Part shown: piece after piece, positions 26,852 to 37,311 of the stretch | How positions within the stretch are numbered: position 1 is the stretch's first letter | Layout of the letters: the number at the start of each line of letters is the position of its first letter | NCBI GenBank assembly: GCA_930990975.1 | Contig: CAKNRR010000003.1 | Location: 114,723 to 178,722, forward strand | Origin: an uncultured Clostridia bacterium | GTDB lineage: Bacteria; Bacillota; Clostridia; Christensenellales; UBA1242 | Reading direction: 5' to 3' | DNA length: 64,000 nucleotides | Position numbers and translations under genes: made by a program | Notes under the pieces: model-generated | What the model saw: the letters and a program-made list of their open reading frames with translations, nothing else | Told to the model about the DNA's origin: nothing | Databases searched by the model: none

Positions 26852-26869
26852 ACATCAAAATTTTGATGT
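26852..26869. repeat. Perfect 18-base palindrome after yycJ
   Basis: ACATCAAAATTTTGATGT, followed by TTTT. No loop bases are available at the centre, so it would be a poor terminator hairpin. It may act as a weak terminator or be a chance AT-rich palindrome. Confidence 0.5.
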
Positions 26870-26921
26870 TTTGCCCTTGAATAAATTATATATTTAAGCA
26901 TATATTACAAAAATAAGCAAA

Positions 26922-26970
26922 CAAAAACGACCTTTTTTTAAATTTCTATGTCAAAAAGGCGTTTTTTTTA
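26922..26970 (+). terminator. Terminator of yycJ
   Basis: AAAACGACCTTTTT pairs with AAAAAGGCGTTTT (one bulged base) around a 13-base loop, followed by a T-run ending at 26969. Confidence 0.75.
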
Positions 26971-26979
26971 AAATAAGTA

Positions 26980-27008
26980 TTGAAATTGTTTCAAATATGT
27001 GATAAAAT
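26980..27008 (+). promoter_or_regulatory. Promoter of the 665-residue hypothetical gene
   Basis: TTGAAA (26980-26985), 17-base spacer, TAAAAT (27003-27008), with GGAGGG at 27023-27028 in the leader. Confidence 0.65.
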
Positions 27009-27034
27009 ATAGTTAATAAATTGGAGGGATGATT

Positions 27035-29032
27035 ATGTCTAAGTTGATTGAAAAAATGATTACTGACATCATGCTTGAGAATGGGAGAAATCTTGATAGC
27101 GTTATTATTGGTAATGTTGAAGGAGAAAAATTTGATCACAGATTGATTATTCCTGGTTGTTTAACTTCAAACTTCTTGACTGATGTTAATAACAGCATTG
27201 AAGATGGGTTTTTAAGTATTTGCGAATCTCAAGAAAACTATAACGCAAAACTTAATGGTGACAGATTTAAAACAGTGAGAGATTTGAAAGAAGGTTTTAA
27301 AGATAAATCTTTTGAAAAAGCCACTAAAAAAGCTTCAGATATGGATAAATTTATCTATGCCATCAACAACAACTATGGCGGTTTCCAACAAACATTCAAT
27401 AATGATTTATTCTTGGAATCTTTAAATAAAATCAACAGCAATCATGGCAACGAACATTTTGTTGTACAACTTCTTGCTGCAATCACAGAAGCAAAAATAA
27501 ATGCAAAAACTGATAAAGATATTGAAGAAATAGTAAAGATTGAGGAAGCTTGCAAACCACTTGTTTACTTCTCTTTAAAAAAGAAAAACACTTTCGCTCA
27601 TATTAAAGATGTTCAAAATGCTGTTACTGAGTGTTTTGAAGAAGATGCATTACAAAATCAAAGAGCAAAAGACTACTTTAGAATGGTCAATATTGAATAT
27701 GTTGTAAAATCAAGACTACCTGGTGATAACTATCTTAACACAAACATTGAACAAACAAATGAAGATAACACATTAGTTACTATATACCCTGATGGATTCC
27801 AAAGAGCTTTAATTTGGAAAACAAATGAAAAGGCTATTGACACAAATTCTATTATGGAACTTGTTAAAAATAGTGATTTAACAGCTCCTGATGTTCCTGT
27901 AGGTAAAAATGCTAAAAACTTACAAAAAGCTTTATTGCTTATCAATGATAAAGTGAATGCTTATAATGCTTTAACTGATGAAACTTATATTAAAAAGCCT
28001 ATTACAGACAAGAAAAACTTCTTGCAATCTGCTCTCGTTTTCCTTTTGCTTTTAGACAATGAAAAAGTTGAAGATTATTCTGACCTTATTGGTATTGGCC
28101 TTGGAAACACAATCAGTGATATTATCTATTCAATGAAAGAAAATGAAAATGAAATAAGCAAACTTAAAGAAAATGCATTCAATATTGCAAATGAAATAGT
28201 TAAAGAAAATGGTGGGAACGGACTTTCAGAAGATCTTCTCAAAAAAACAAAAAAGAAAACAAAAAAGACTAAAAAACCTAATGAAACAGAAAATGAAGAT
28301 GGAGAAAAGAAACCTGCTAAGAAAACAAAGAAAAAAACTGATGAAACAGAAGTTGTAATTGACCCTAATAAAGTAAGAATTATCCCTAAGCCAGATCCTA
28401 ACAAAGCAAGCGATTTTACTGGAACAAATATAAAGAGTTTCTATAAAATCATGACAAAAAAATTGATTGATGTTTTAGGAAAAGTTCAAATAAAATTTGC
28501 TGACCTTGATGAAAAAATAAGACTCAACGAAGAAGCAAAAGCAAATGGCAAAAAGTCTAAAAAAGACCCTCTTACTCCAAAGCAAAGAGAAACTTATGAT
28601 TTCTATACAAAACTTTATTCATCCCTTGCCAATATCTCTGTTATCGTAGACGATTTGAAAGCTATGCATGCAGATATGGAAACTATGGCAACTAAGATGG
28701 CTGCTTCAATAAAGAAAGGCGAAGACTTCTCTATGGGAGATAAAGAAAAAGCCGCTCTATATTTGAGTGAAGAACAATATGAAAAAAATGTTGAAAGATT
28801 TGAACAATATGAAGCTTTCTATCAATTTGTAAAAACATTTGATAATTGCAGAAAGGTAAGTTTGGAAGATATTCTTGCAATTAGAAAAACTCAGCCAACT
28901 AACCCATTAAATAAGACCTTGAAATATTTCGGACCTGCAAAGGAAAAAGCTGCTGAACAAACCGAACCAGAGAAACCAGAAGAAGTTTCACCAGAACATG
29001 AAGAAAATCATCATGAATCTGAAAGTATGTAA
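27035..29032 (+). CDS. Hypothetical cytoplasmic protein with lysine-rich linker
   Basis: Not recognised. The ATG at 27035 is preferred over an ATG at 27029, because GGAGGG abuts the earlier one and is seven bases from the later. The 665 residues have no signal peptide and no membrane segment. Three parts are visible. The N-terminal part (about 1-395) is mixed. A strongly basic linker (about 400-440) contains KKTKKKTKKTKKP and KKPAKKTKKK, reminiscent of histone H1-like tails. The C-terminal part is helical and ends in an acidic Glu/Pro/His-rich tail (EKPEEVSPEHEENHHESES). Basic linkers of this kind often contact DNA or RNA, but that is inference. It is monocistronic, with its own promoter and a strong terminator. 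Confidence 0.85.
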   Translation: MSKLIEKMITDIMLENGRNLDSVIIGNVEGEKFDHRLIIPGCLTSNFLTDVNNSIEDGFLSICESQENYNAKLNGDRFKTVRDLKEGFKDKSFEKATKKASDMDKFIYAINNNYGGFQQTFNNDLFLESLNKINSNHGNEHFVVQLLAAITEAKINAKTDKDIEEIVKIEEACKPLVYFSLKKKNTFAHIKDVQNAVTECFEEDALQNQRAKDYFRMVNIEYVVKSRLPGDNYLNTNIEQTNEDNTLVTIYPDGFQRALIWKTNEKAIDTNSIMELVKNSDLTAPDVPVGKNAKNLQKALLLINDKVNAYNALTDETYIKKPITDKKNFLQSALVFLLLLDNEKVEDYSDLIGIGLGNTISDIIYSMKENENEISKLKENAFNIANEIVKENGGNGLSEDLLKKTKKKTKKTKKPNETENEDGEKKPAKKTKKKTDETEVVIDPNKVRIIPKPDPNKASDFTGTNIKSFYKIMTKKLIDVLGKVQIKFADLDEKIRLNEEAKANGKKSKKDPLTPKQRETYDFYTKLYSSLANISVIVDDLKAMHADMETMATKMAASIKKGEDFSMGDKEKAALYLSEEQYEKNVERFEQYEAFYQFVKTFDNCRKVSLEDILAIRKTQPTNPLNKTLKYFGPAKEKAAEQTEPEKPEEVSPEHEENHHESESM

Positions 29033-29042
29033 GTAAAAAAAC

Positions 29043-29076
29043 AAAAGAGCAGACAAAAACTGCTCTTTTTTATTTC
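29043..29076 (+). terminator. Terminator after the 665-residue gene
   Basis: AAAAGAGCAG pairs with CTGCTCTTTT around a 7-base loop, followed by a T-run. It is a strong intrinsic terminator. Confidence 0.88.
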
Positions 29077-29246
29077 AAATAAATAATTAATAAATTTTTA
29101 ATTAAAATCTTTATTTATTTTATTAAATTAATTATTTTAAATTTAAAATATTATTTTAATAAAATATTATTAATTTAATATTTTATTAATTAATTAAAAT
29201 TTATTTTTATTTAATTAACATGTTCTTTTATTTTTTTATTAATCTA
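29077..29246. other. AT-only spacer
   Basis: Almost pure A/T sequence with many short palindromes, between two terminators of convergent genes. No gene seen. Confidence 0.6.
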
Positions 29247-29276
29247 TAAAAAAGAAGGCATAAAAGCCTTCTTTTT
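29247..29276 (-). terminator. Terminator of the split GLUG gene
   Basis: AAAAAGAAGGC pairs with GCCTTCTTTTT around a five-base loop, lying beyond the stop codon at 29312. Confidence 0.8.
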
Positions 29277-29311
29277 ATATGTATGACTATTCATTTGTTG
29301 TTGGTTGTTTA

Positions 29312-30272
29312 TTAACTATTCACCCAATTCTTAATGTCGTCAATGGTTGCCTGTTCCCCACCTTGAGCAAGCCATGATAAGCCTTTTGGCACTGGATATG
29401 GCATTCCGCTTACATATACCCAGTTTTCAAACTCTCCACTTGAACAACCTTTCTTCCCATTAAGTACATAGATTGTACTTGTTGTGTTTGCTGAACCTGA
29501 GTTAAGCTTGTCTACATTCGCTGAGAAGACTATACAATCTGTTATCTGCACTCCACTTGCTGAATTTCCTATCAATGCTCCACTGTTTGCCTTGGCTGAT
29601 ATTGTTCCAATGAAACCACAGCTTGTAAGCACTGTTGAACCTTTTGCATACCCTACTATTCCACCTACATTTGTATGACCTTTTATGTCAGCTCCTTTTA
29701 CATAAATATTGTTTAATTTTGCTCCATTGGTATTCCCAAATAAACCTACATAGGAGTTGACTGAGGTTGAGTTGGATACTTCTGTTGTTTCTGCTGTGTG
29801 TAGTCCCTCTATTGTATATCCTTTCCCATCATAGTATCCTGTAAAGCTATATGTGTTTGTCCCTATTGGTAGCCATATATAATCGTCTAACTCTATGTTC
29901 TTTGTTTGTTCATAGTAGCCACTTAAATTCTTTGTTTGTGCTTGCATTGCGAGCCATGCTAACTTCCCTGGCGTGTCGATTATGTATGGATTGCTTGCAT
30001 TGTTTGGATTACTTGGCACTTTTAAGCTTGGCGTTTCTGTGCTGTGCTGTTTTTATTTGCCAAGGGCTTGAACTTGTACCACTACCTCCAGCAAAACTGC
30101 TTGCACGATAACTATCCCAGTTCCCTGAAGCGGCAGTTGAAACTATGGGGGATTGTTCTTTTTTTAAATTATCATCTGTTGGTAAAATAAAGAATATAGC
30201 TATTAAAATTAATAAGATAACTGCAAAAAAGGAAAATATATTTTTATTAACAAAATTTTTACGATAATACAT
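29312..30272 (-). pseudogene. Small GLUG-type surface protein gene split by a frameshift
   Basis: Two overlapping frames look like one gene. The first (30272-30009, ATG with GGGGGATTT upstream) encodes a basic start, a membrane anchor (about 12-29) and the motif FAGGSGTSSSPWQIKTAQ, which normally leads into a GLUG-type repeat domain, but it ends at residue 87. The second frame (30019-29312, shifted by +1, nominal GTG) continues with NPYIIDTPGKLAWLAMQ, two GLUG-like units (SYVGLFGNTNGAKLNNIYV, NVGGIVGYAKGSTV) and a conserved-looking tail ending in YPVPKGLSWLAQGGEQATI. The break falls at a pentanucleotide repeat (ACAGC ACAGC ACAG, about 30034-30047). One more 5-base unit would restore a single frame of about 320 residues. 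It could be a pseudogene, a phase-variable gene or a sequencing error. Confidence 0.7.
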
Positions 30273-30421
30273 AAATCCCCCTTTTATATTAGTTAAAATA
30301 CTTTACCTTAATTTAATTATACCCCCCCAGTCAAATAAAAATGACGGCATATATATGAAGAAAAAAAATAAACTTTAAATTATCAAGCATAGAATATTAT
30401 TTAAATTATTTTAATTATTTT

Positions 30422-30453
30422 TGAAAAAATGCTTATTTTATAGCATTTTTTTC
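30422..30453 (-). terminator. Terminator overlapping the 3' end of uvrA
   Basis: On the minus strand AAAAAATGC, which encodes the last Lys-Lys-Met-Leu codons, pairs with GCATTTTTT. The uvrA stop codon lies in the loop. Confidence 0.8.
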
Positions 30454-33266
30454 AAATATTTCCCTGTGTATGATTTTTCAATTTGAGTCACTTCTTCAGG
30501 TGTCCCTTTGGCTATCACTTTACCACCACCATTTCCACCTTCTGGGCCTAAATCTATAATATAATCAGCTGATTTGATTACATCCAAATTATGTTCAATG
30601 ACAATAACTGTATTGCCATTTTCAACCAATCTATTTAATATCGCAATCAATTTCTTTACATCATACATATGAAGACCTGTAGTTGGTTCGTCAAGAAGAT
30701 ATATAGTTTTTCCTGTAGATTTCTTCGAAAGCTCAGTTGCAAGTTTTACTCTTTGAGCTTCTCCACCTGACAATGTTGTTGCAGGTTGTCCAAGTTTTAT
30801 ATAATCAAGTCCAACATCATGCAAAGCTTGAACCTTATTTTTTATAGATGGAATATTTTCAAAGAATTTCAAAGCTTCTTCGACGGTCATATCCAAAACA
30901 TCAGAAATAGTCTTTCCCTTATATCTCACTTCAAGAGTTTCACGATTATATCTCTTTCCTTTGCACGCCTCACATGGCACAACGATGTCAGGTAAGAAAT
31001 ACATCTCTATTTCTTTTACACCAGCGCCTTCACAAGCATCGCATCGCCCACCTTTTACATTAAAACTGAATCGCCCCGCTGTATAACCTTTAGCTTTGGC
31101 GTCTGGTGTGCTTGCGAACAATTCTCTTATATATGAAAACATACCAACATAAGTTGCAGGATTTGATCTAGGAGTTCTTCCTATAGGAGATTGGTCAATA
31201 TTTATGACTTTGTCAAGCTCATTGACATTTTCTATTTTATCAAAATGTCCAAGTTCTAAACGGCTGTTGTTCAAAGTGTTGGAAAGATATGGAAATACAA
31301 TTTCATTCAATAATGATGATTTTCCACTTCCAGAAACACCCGTAATGCAAGTGAATACGCCTAATGGCAAGTCAACATCAATATTTTTTAAGTTGTTTTC
31401 TCTTGCTCCAATGACTTTTAAGTATTTAGTAGGTTTTCTGCGTTCTTTTGGAACTTCAATTTTTTCCTCACCTGTCAAAAATTTTGCTGTTACAGAATTT
31501 GGAGCTTTTATCACATCTTCGTATACACCATTTGCAACTATCTCACCGCCATGAACACCTGCAAAAGGACCAACATCAACAATCCAATCTGCAGCTCTGA
31601 TTGTGTCTTCATCATGTTCAACAACAATCAATGAATTACCCAAATCTCTCAGGTGCTGTAAAGTTGAAATAAGTCTGTCATTATCCCTTTGGTGAAGGCC
31701 TATTGATGGTTCGTCTAAGATATACAAAACTCCAGACAAACCACTTCCGATTTGTGTGGCAAGTCTGATTCTTTGTGATTCTCCGCCTGATAATGTTTCA
31801 GCCGAACGAGAAAGTGTCAAATAATCAAGTCCTACATCAGCCAAGAACTTAATTCTTGCGTTAATCTCTTTTAAAATACTTTTTGCAATCTCTGCCTTTT
31901 CTTTTGATAGCTCAAGGTCATCAAAATATGTCAAAAGCTCGCCAACTGACATATCGCATATTTCTGCGATGTTTTTACCTTTAATTTTGACTGACAATGC
32001 ACTTTCATTTAATCTTCTGCCACGGCATGTAGGACAAGTGATTTCTTTTACAAATTTTCCTATTTCAAATCTTATAAAATCACTTTTGGTTTCAGCCAAT
32101 CGTCTTTTTAAATTGTTGATTATGCCTTCAAATGCCAATGCTTTTTTGCCATTGAAATGCTCAAAAGTCTTGTTTCTAGCCTCATTCTCATACAAATCTA
32201 ATCGTTCGCCATCATTTCCATATAATAAGATGTCTATTTGTTTCTTAGGGAGTTTGTTTACTGGGCAATCTAAGTCTATATCATATTTTTTTGACAATGC
32301 CTTGAAATACCTTTCAGCAATCCCTCCGCCATCAATACGCCAGCCAGTTGAATTGAAAGCTCCTTGGTTTATTGACAAGTCGCCATCCTTTAAAATCAAA
32401 TCCTCTGACACATCTGAATATACGCCAAGCCCCAAACATGTAGGACATGCGCCATATGGTGCATTGAATGAGAATAAACGCGGAGTTATTTCTTCCAATG
32501 TCCAACCACAGTATGGGCATGAATAATTTGTACTAAATAGTTGTTCTTTCCCATCAGTATCAACAATGACAAGTCCTTCCGCAAGTTTTACTGCAGTTTC
32601 AATGCTATCAGTAAGACGCGAGGTTATCCCGTCCTTTAGAACCAATCTATCAACAACTACCCTTATATTATGTTTGATATTTTTATCTAAATTGATTTCC
32701 TCTTCAAGCAAATATATGCTTCCATCCACTTGAACTCTTGTAAATCCTGATTTTTTTAAGCTTTCAAATTGCTTTGCAAAAGCACCTTTTTGACCTCTTA
32801 TTATAGGAGCTAATATAGTCAATTTGCTTCCCATATTATAAGTCATAACAGCATCAACTATCTGGTCAACCGTTTGTTGTGATATTGGCTTTTTGCAGTG
32901 AGGACAATATGGCGTTCCAACGCGTGCAAAAAGAAGTCTGAGATAATCATAAATCTCAGTAACAGTTCCAACAGTTGAACGAGGGTTGTGGTTTGTGGTC
33001 TTTTGATCAATAGAAATTGCTGGGCTTAAGCCATCTATAGACTCAACATCTGGTTTTTGTGCTTGTCCCAAAAATTGTCTTGCGTATGAAGACAAACTTT
33101 CAATATAGCGTCTTTGTCCCTCTGCAAAAATTGTGCCAAATGCAAGGCTAGACTTTCCTGAACCGCTAACCCCTGTAAATACAATCAATTTGTTTTTTGG
33201 AATTTCCAAATCTATATTTTTTAAATTATTTTCTTTCGCTCCGTGAATTATAATCTTATCTTTCAT
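30438..33266 (-). CDS. uvrA: Excinuclease ABC subunit A
   Basis: UvrA recognises bulky DNA lesions as a dimer, loads UvrB and then leaves; it is the first step of nucleotide excision repair. At 942 residues it matches the family length. It has two ABC modules: Walker [10 protein letters not shown] (about 31-39) with [14 protein letters not shown], and [10 protein letters not shown] (about 640) with [15 protein letters not shown]. Zinc modules include CPHC (about 118), CPYCGW and CPTCLG (about 250-280) and the CDACEGAG and CEACKGKR finger. The N-terminus [18 protein letters not shown] fits the family exactly, so the ATG at 33266 is right. There is no ribosome binding site, and a perfect -10 box ends six bases before the ATG. 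Confidence 0.98.
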   Translation of the reverse strand: MKDKIIIHGAKENNLKNIDLEIPKNKLIVFTGVSGSGKSSLAFGTIFAEGQRRYIESLSSYARQFLGQAQKPDVESIDGLSPAISIDQKTTNHNPRSTVGTVTEIYDYLRLLFARVGTPYCPHCKKPISQQTVDQIVDAVMTYNMGSKLTILAPIIRGQKGAFAKQFESLKKSGFTRVQVDGSIYLLEEEINLDKNIKHNIRVVVDRLVLKDGITSRLTDSIETAVKLAEGLVIVDTDGKEQLFSTNYSCPYCGWTLEEITPRLFSFNAPYGACPTCLGLGVYSDVSEDLILKDGDLSINQGAFNSTGWRIDGGGIAERYFKALSKKYDIDLDCPVNKLPKKQIDILLYGNDGERLDLYENEARNKTFEHFNGKKALAFEGIINNLKRRLAETKSDFIRFEIGKFVKEITCPTCRGRRLNESALSVKIKGKNIAEICDMSVGELLTYFDDLELSKEKAEIAKSILKEINARIKFLADVGLDYLTLSRSAETLSGGESQRIRLATQIGSGLSGVLYILDEPSIGLHQRDNDRLISTLQHLRDLGNSLIVVEHDEDTIRAADWIVDVGPFAGVHGGEIVANGVYEDVIKAPNSVTAKFLTGEEKIEVPKERRKPTKYLKVIGARENNLKNIDVDLPLGVFTCITGVSGSGKSSLLNEIVFPYLSNTLNNSRLELGHFDKIENVNELDKVINIDQSPIGRTPRSNPATYVGMFSYIRELFASTPDAKAKGYTAGRFSFNVKGGRCDACEGAGVKEIEMYFLPDIVVPCEACKGKRYNRETLEVRYKGKTISDVLDMTVEEALKFFENIPSIKNKVQALHDVGLDYIKLGQPATTLSGGEAQRVKLATELSKKSTGKTIYLLDEPTTGLHMYDVKKLIAILNRLVENGNTVIVIEHNLDVIKSADYIIDLGPEGGNGGGKVIAKGTPEEVTQIEKSYTGKYLKKML

Positions 33267-33272
33267 AGCCTT

Positions 33273-33301
33273 ATTATACCACTTTTATGCCAAAGTAACA
33301 A
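33273..33301 (-). promoter_or_regulatory. Promoter predicted to give a leaderless uvrA mRNA
   Basis: Minus-strand TTGTTA (33301-33296), 17-base spacer, perfect TATAAT (33278-33273), six bases AAGGCT, then ATG. Transcription would start at or within a base or two of the start codon. Confidence 0.75.
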
Positions 33302-33341
33302 TAAAAAATTAGATTAAAAAATAGCAAAAAAGATTTTATAG

Positions 33342-33376
33342 CAAAAAAGCCAAACATATTTGTTTGACTCTTTTTG
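33342..33376 (-). terminator. Terminator of the Ig-like protein gene
   Basis: On the minus strand AGTCAAACA pairs with TGTTTGGCT (one G-T pair) around AATA, followed by TTTTTT. It separates this gene from uvrA. Confidence 0.8.
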
Positions 33377-33447
33377 TTTTTAATATTAAAAACTTTTGAT
33401 TGAATATTTCATAAATTTTTCTTTTCAAATTATTCTATTTGGAAAGC

Positions 33448-35052
33448 TTAAGCAACTTCTTGCCAAACAATATCTGGCAAACTTGGGATATTGAAATCTA
33501 TGTTATATTCTATTTTACTTTCATGTTTTTCTCCTTCCATTGTGACATTTTCACTTTCAACAATGAAATTTCTTGCAAAAACATATTCAATATCTACTTC
33601 TTGGCTATCCAATCTAAATTTTAATTTATAATTTCCATCTTCCATTGTTAAAGTTAGAGGATTTTCCACTGTTTTTATTTCATTTATTATAGCAATTATG
33701 TTCGATTTATAAAAAGCTTGAGCTAGTGTCAAGTTTGAATCAAATGGAGCTGACGAAAGTTTCTCAAAAACTTCTTCAATACTCAGCTCTTCTTTCTGTC
33801 CATCTTGACTTCCTTTTGGTAATGTATAAGCATAACCATCTACATACCAAAATTCTGTGTCTGGATAATTATAGTATAATGCCTCGTTTGAAAAATATGA
33901 AAGCGTCATGGATGATTGTTGTTTAAAATTATTTATAAAAGCCAAATCTTGCAACATCAACTCTTGCAGTTGGTCTAAAGATATCACATTCACAGAATAA
34001 ATAGCTTGCAAATCTTTATACTTTACTATTATTGGATACAATCCCACCTCTGATGATTTGTAGGCACTATAGTCAACTTCATAATCGCCATCTGCCAAAA
34101 CAATAGCCTTTTGGTTTCCAACTTGATATTCAACTACAAGCCCTTCGCTGTTAAAATCATTCCCTACAAGAAAATATTTTTGAACATTAGATGTATTCAA
34201 CAACAAATTTTCTTCTTGTCCCTCAGGGTTATCTTCTGCAGGCAACTTAGGAACTTCAAAAGCTGTATTTTTTTGATAATTTAAATTCACATTGTCAGTT
34301 GACATGTATTTCAAAGCATAGTCATTATCAAATGTATAATCAGCTTTTCTGCTTGCATCCTCTATTGTATACTGCCCATTGGCAAAACTTAATGTTGAAA
34401 GATTTTCAACTATTGTTTGATAGTTCAATTTCATATAGTTTTGAGCAAGGTTTAAGTTTGCATCATAAACAGCTCCATCAGCAATATACTTAAGCATTTC
34501 ATCAACAGAAATTTCTACATTTGCTCTGTATGTTTGTGAAACAACATCATATAATTTAAAATTATTGTTTTTGAAATGCCCTTGCACTTCTTCTCCATTC
34601 ACTTTAAAATACATATACATTTCATCAGCGCTAAAATAAAGGATTTTGCCATTGCTCTTAAACAAAATATTTTCTGTCCCTTCAATCATTCCATTATAAA
34701 CAAGCTCTTCTATAGACGCATTATCAACAACACTAACATTAAACTGTGTTGTCAAATCTTTATAGTTGACATTTATTGTATATTCCCCTATTTCTTGCAT
34801 ATTGTATTCATTGAAATCTACAACAAAATCATGGACTTTTGACATTTGTCCATCTTTATTTGTATAGTACAACTCTACACTATTCTCATTAAAAGGTTCA
34901 CCTACTGAATAATACTTTTGTACAACATTTGTATTTACTTCAATCTTCTCTTCTTTCTTGTCTGAAGTATTTATTATTATAATTGCTAAACCTGCGATTA
35001 ATAACAACATGGCAATAAAAGATATGATAGAATACATTACCTTTTTTGTCAT
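33448..35052 (-). CDS. Membrane-anchored protein with Ig-like repeats
   Basis: A 534-residue protein from the ATG at 35052, chosen because GGAGGG lies four bases upstream; the open frame extends further but without a site. An N-terminal anchor (about 5-29) is followed by two similar halves. Each has an Ig-like (Big-type) unit: VVQKYYSVGEPFNENSVELY with YTINVNYKDLTTQFNVSVV, and NVQKYFLVGNDFNSEGLVVEY with YPIIVKYKDLQAIYSVNVI. Each unit is followed by a linked segment beginning with an IEELVYNG/LQELMLQD-like helix. No lipobox and no sortase motif. The gene sits between uvrB and uvrA on the same strand but has its own promoter and terminator. Function beyond surface exposure is unknown. Confidence 0.85.
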   Translation of the reverse strand: MTKKVMYSIISFIAMLLLIAGLAIIIINTSDKKEEKIEVNTNVVQKYYSVGEPFNENSVELYYTNKDGQMSKVHDFVVDFNEYNMQEIGEYTINVNYKDLTTQFNVSVVDNASIEELVYNGMIEGTENILFKSNGKILYFSADEMYMYFKVNGEEVQGHFKNNNFKLYDVVSQTYRANVEISVDEMLKYIADGAVYDANLNLAQNYMKLNYQTIVENLSTLSFANGQYTIEDASRKADYTFDNDYALKYMSTDNVNLNYQKNTAFEVPKLPAEDNPEGQEENLLLNTSNVQKYFLVGNDFNSEGLVVEYQVGNQKAIVLADGDYEVDYSAYKSSEVGLYPIIVKYKDLQAIYSVNVISLDQLQELMLQDLAFINNFKQQSSMTLSYFSNEALYYNYPDTEFWYVDGYAYTLPKGSQDGQKEELSIEEVFEKLSSAPFDSNLTLAQAFYKSNIIAIINEIKTVENPLTLTMEDGNYKLKFRLDSQEVDIEYVFARNFIVESENVTMEGEKHESKIEYNIDFNIPSLPDIVWQEVA

Positions 35053-35068
35053 AATACCCTCCGTGCTT

Positions 35069-35097
35069 AGAATAACACAACCAAACATCAGTGTCAA
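35069..35097 (-). promoter_or_regulatory. Promoter of the Ig-like protein gene
   Basis: Minus-strand TTGACA (35097-35092), 17-base spacer, TATTCT (35074-35069), upstream of GGAGGG and the ATG at 35052. Confidence 0.8.
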
Positions 35098-35324
35098 GAG
35101 TCAATCTTAACCAATTTTAATTTTTTAATTTAAAAAATTAAATAAAAAGAAAAAAAATAAAAATTAATTAATTAATAATATAATAATTTAATAATAATAA
35201 AATATTAATTTAAATTAATTATTTATTTAATTTTTTAATTATTTAATTGTTTAATTATTTATTTTTTTAAAAATATTTTTTATTTTATTTTTATCATTAT
35301 TTAATTTTTAATTATTTTCAATAA
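35098..35324. other. AT-only spacer between uvrB and the Ig-like gene
   Basis: About 200 bases of nearly pure A/T (35107-35290 has almost no G or C). No gene or recognisable RNA. Confidence 0.6.
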
Positions 35325-35355
35325 AAAATGAAATAGAGAAAATCTATTTCATTTT
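35325..35355 (-). terminator. Terminator overlapping the 3' end of uvrB
   Basis: On the minus strand AAAATGAAATAG, which includes the last codons and the TAG stop, pairs with CTATTTCATTTT and runs into T residues. Confidence 0.85.
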
Positions 35356-37311
35356 GTTTAATTTCTTCCTTAGTTCTTGTATTTGATTTCGTAATTCTAT
35401 TGCTCTTTCGAAATCAAGAGCGCCAGAAGCGACCTTCATCATTGCTGTCAATTTTTCTATCTCTGCTGGAATTTCTTCTTTCTTTAGTCCTTTGTCGCTT
35501 ATCTTCTTTGTCATCTCCAAAGTATTTTTTATTTCCTTTATAATTGTCTTTGGAGTTATTCCATGTTTTTTATTATATTCTTCTTGCAATGCTCTACGCT
35601 TTTTCGTCGTTTCAATTGCGCGTGACATTGAATCAGTGATGACATCTGCATACATGACAACCCTTCCATTTGCATTTCGTGCCGCTCTTCCTATGGTTTG
35701 AATTAAAGCACCCTCACTTCGAAGGAAGCCTTCTTTGTCAGCATCCAATATGCAAACAAGTTCAACTTCTGGCATATCAAGTCCCTCTCTCAAAAGATTT
35801 ATTCCGACCAGCACATCAAACTCTCCCGCTCGAAGTCCGTTGACAATTTCCACTCTTTCCATTGTATCAATTTCGCTGTGCATATACTTTGTCTTAAAAT
35901 TATGCTCTTGCAAATATGTCGTCAAACTTTCAGCCATCTTCTTTGTCAAAGTCGTCACTAAAACCCTTGCATTGTGAGATATGACTTTCTTAATCTCAAG
36001 CATCAAATCTTCAATCTGATTCTTAATAGGTTTCACTTCTATGATAGGGTCAAGAAGCCCTGTTGGTCTTATCACCTGTTCCACAACTTGACCTGCTCTT
36101 GAAAGCTCATATTGTGCAGGAGTCGCTGAAACATACATAACTTGCCCTATCTTACTTTCAAATTCATCAAATGTAAGTGGTCTATTATCTCTTGCAGCTG
36201 GCAATCGAAAACCATATTCAACTAAAGACTGTTTCCTTGCTTTATCTCCATTATACATAGCTCTTATTTGTGGCAATGTCATGTGGCTTTCATCAATTAT
36301 AGTCAAAAACCCTTTTGGAAAATAATCAATAAGTGTATAAGGCGCTTCGCCTGGCACTCTTCCATCAAAATATCGCGAATAATTTTCTATACCGCTACAA
36401 TATCCAACTTCTCGCATCATCTCAATATCATAAGCAACTCTCTGCCCTATTCTTTCAGCTTCAATCAACTTTCCTTGCCTTGTAAAATCTTCTATTGCAA
36501 TTTCTCTATCTTTCTCAATCTGCTCAAGTGCGGTTTCCATCCTGTTTCTTCCAACAGCATAATGGGTAGCTGGATATATTGCAACATATTTCAGTTCGTT
36601 TATAAGATTCCCTGATACTGGTTCAAAATTATAGATTTTTTCTATCTCATCCCCAAAAAATCTAATTTTTATTGCAAGTTCGGACTGGTTCGCTGGAAAA
36701 ATATCCAAAGTATCACCCTTCACCCTAAAAGTAGATCTTTTGAAGTCAATATCATTTCTTGTATACTGTATGTCGATTAATCTTGAGATTACTTCATCTC
36801 TATCAATTAAATCCCCTTCACGAAGCGACATGTGCAAATTATAATACTCGTCAGGATTGCCTAACCCATAAATACATGACACCGATGCCACGATTATGAC
36901 ATCATTACGCTCAAGAATTGATGAAGTTGCAGATGAACGCAATTTATCTATTTCATCATTTATAGACATATCCTTTTCAATATATGTATCTGATGAAACA
37001 ATATAAGCTTCTGGCTGATAATAGTCATAATAAGAAACAAAATATTCTACCCTATTGTGTGGAAAAAATTCTCGAAATTCATTACATAATTGTGCCGCAA
37101 GGGTTTTATTGTGCGCAATAACCAATGTTGGCTTCCCCATTTTCTGTATTAAATTTGCCATAGTAAAAGTTTTGCCACTTCCTGTCACTCCAAGTAGCAC
37201 CTGTTCCTTTAACCCATCATTAAAACCTTCCACAAGCTTATCTATTGCTTGTGGTTGATCGCCTGATGGCTTATATTTTGAAACTAAATCAAATTTATAA
37301 TCTTCTTCCAT
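35344..37311 (-). CDS. uvrB: Excinuclease ABC subunit B
   Basis: UvrB is the damage-verifying helicase-like subunit of nucleotide excision repair; UvrA loads it and it recruits UvrC. The 655 residues are family-typical. Walker A GVTGSGKT is at about 41-48. The beta-hairpin [11 protein letters not shown] (about 94) inserts into [15 protein letters not shown] carries Walker B. Motif VI lies in QTIGRAARN. The C-terminal UVR motif (about 615-650, [17 protein letters not shown]) binds UvrC. The ATG at 37311 follows directly on the stop codon of the ASCH gene, with GAGG inside that gene's end, so the two are an operon and probably coupled. uvrC is not in the window. Confidence 0.98.
   Translation of the reverse strand: MEEDYKFDLVSKYKPSGDQPQAIDKLVEGFNDGLKEQVLLGVTGSGKTFTMANLIQKMGKPTLVIAHNKTLAAQLCNEFREFFPHNRVEYFVSYYDYYQPEAYIVSSDTYIEKDMSINDEIDKLRSSATSSILERNDVIIVASVSCIYGLGNPDEYYNLHMSLREGDLIDRDEVISRLIDIQYTRNDIDFKRSTFRVKGDTLDIFPANQSELAIKIRFFGDEIEKIYNFEPVSGNLINELKYVAIYPATHYAVGRNRMETALEQIEKDREIAIEDFTRQGKLIEAERIGQRVAYDIEMMREVGYCSGIENYSRYFDGRVPGEAPYTLIDYFPKGFLTIIDESHMTLPQIRAMYNGDKARKQSLVEYGFRLPAARDNRPLTFDEFESKIGQVMYVSATPAQYELSRAGQVVEQVIRPTGLLDPIIEVKPIKNQIEDLMLEIKKVISHNARVLVTTLTKKMAESLTTYLQEHNFKTKYMHSEIDTMERVEIVNGLRAGEFDVLVGINLLREGLDMPEVELVCILDADKEGFLRSEGALIQTIGRAARNANGRVVMYADVITDSMSRAIETTKKRRALQEEYNKKHGITPKTIIKEIKNTLEMTKKISDKGLKKEEIPAEIEKLTAMMKVASGALDFERAIELRNQIQELRKKLNKMK

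Noticed and set aside
26852..26869. Operator for a regulator of the downstream gene
   Set aside because: It lies upstream of the yycJ terminator and far from the next promoter, and an A/T palindrome of this kind is plausible by chance.
30321..30330. Run of seven C between TTGACT and TATAAT as a phase-variable promoter
   Set aside because: The two boxes are only seven bases apart, so they cannot act together as -35 and -10, and the tract is short.
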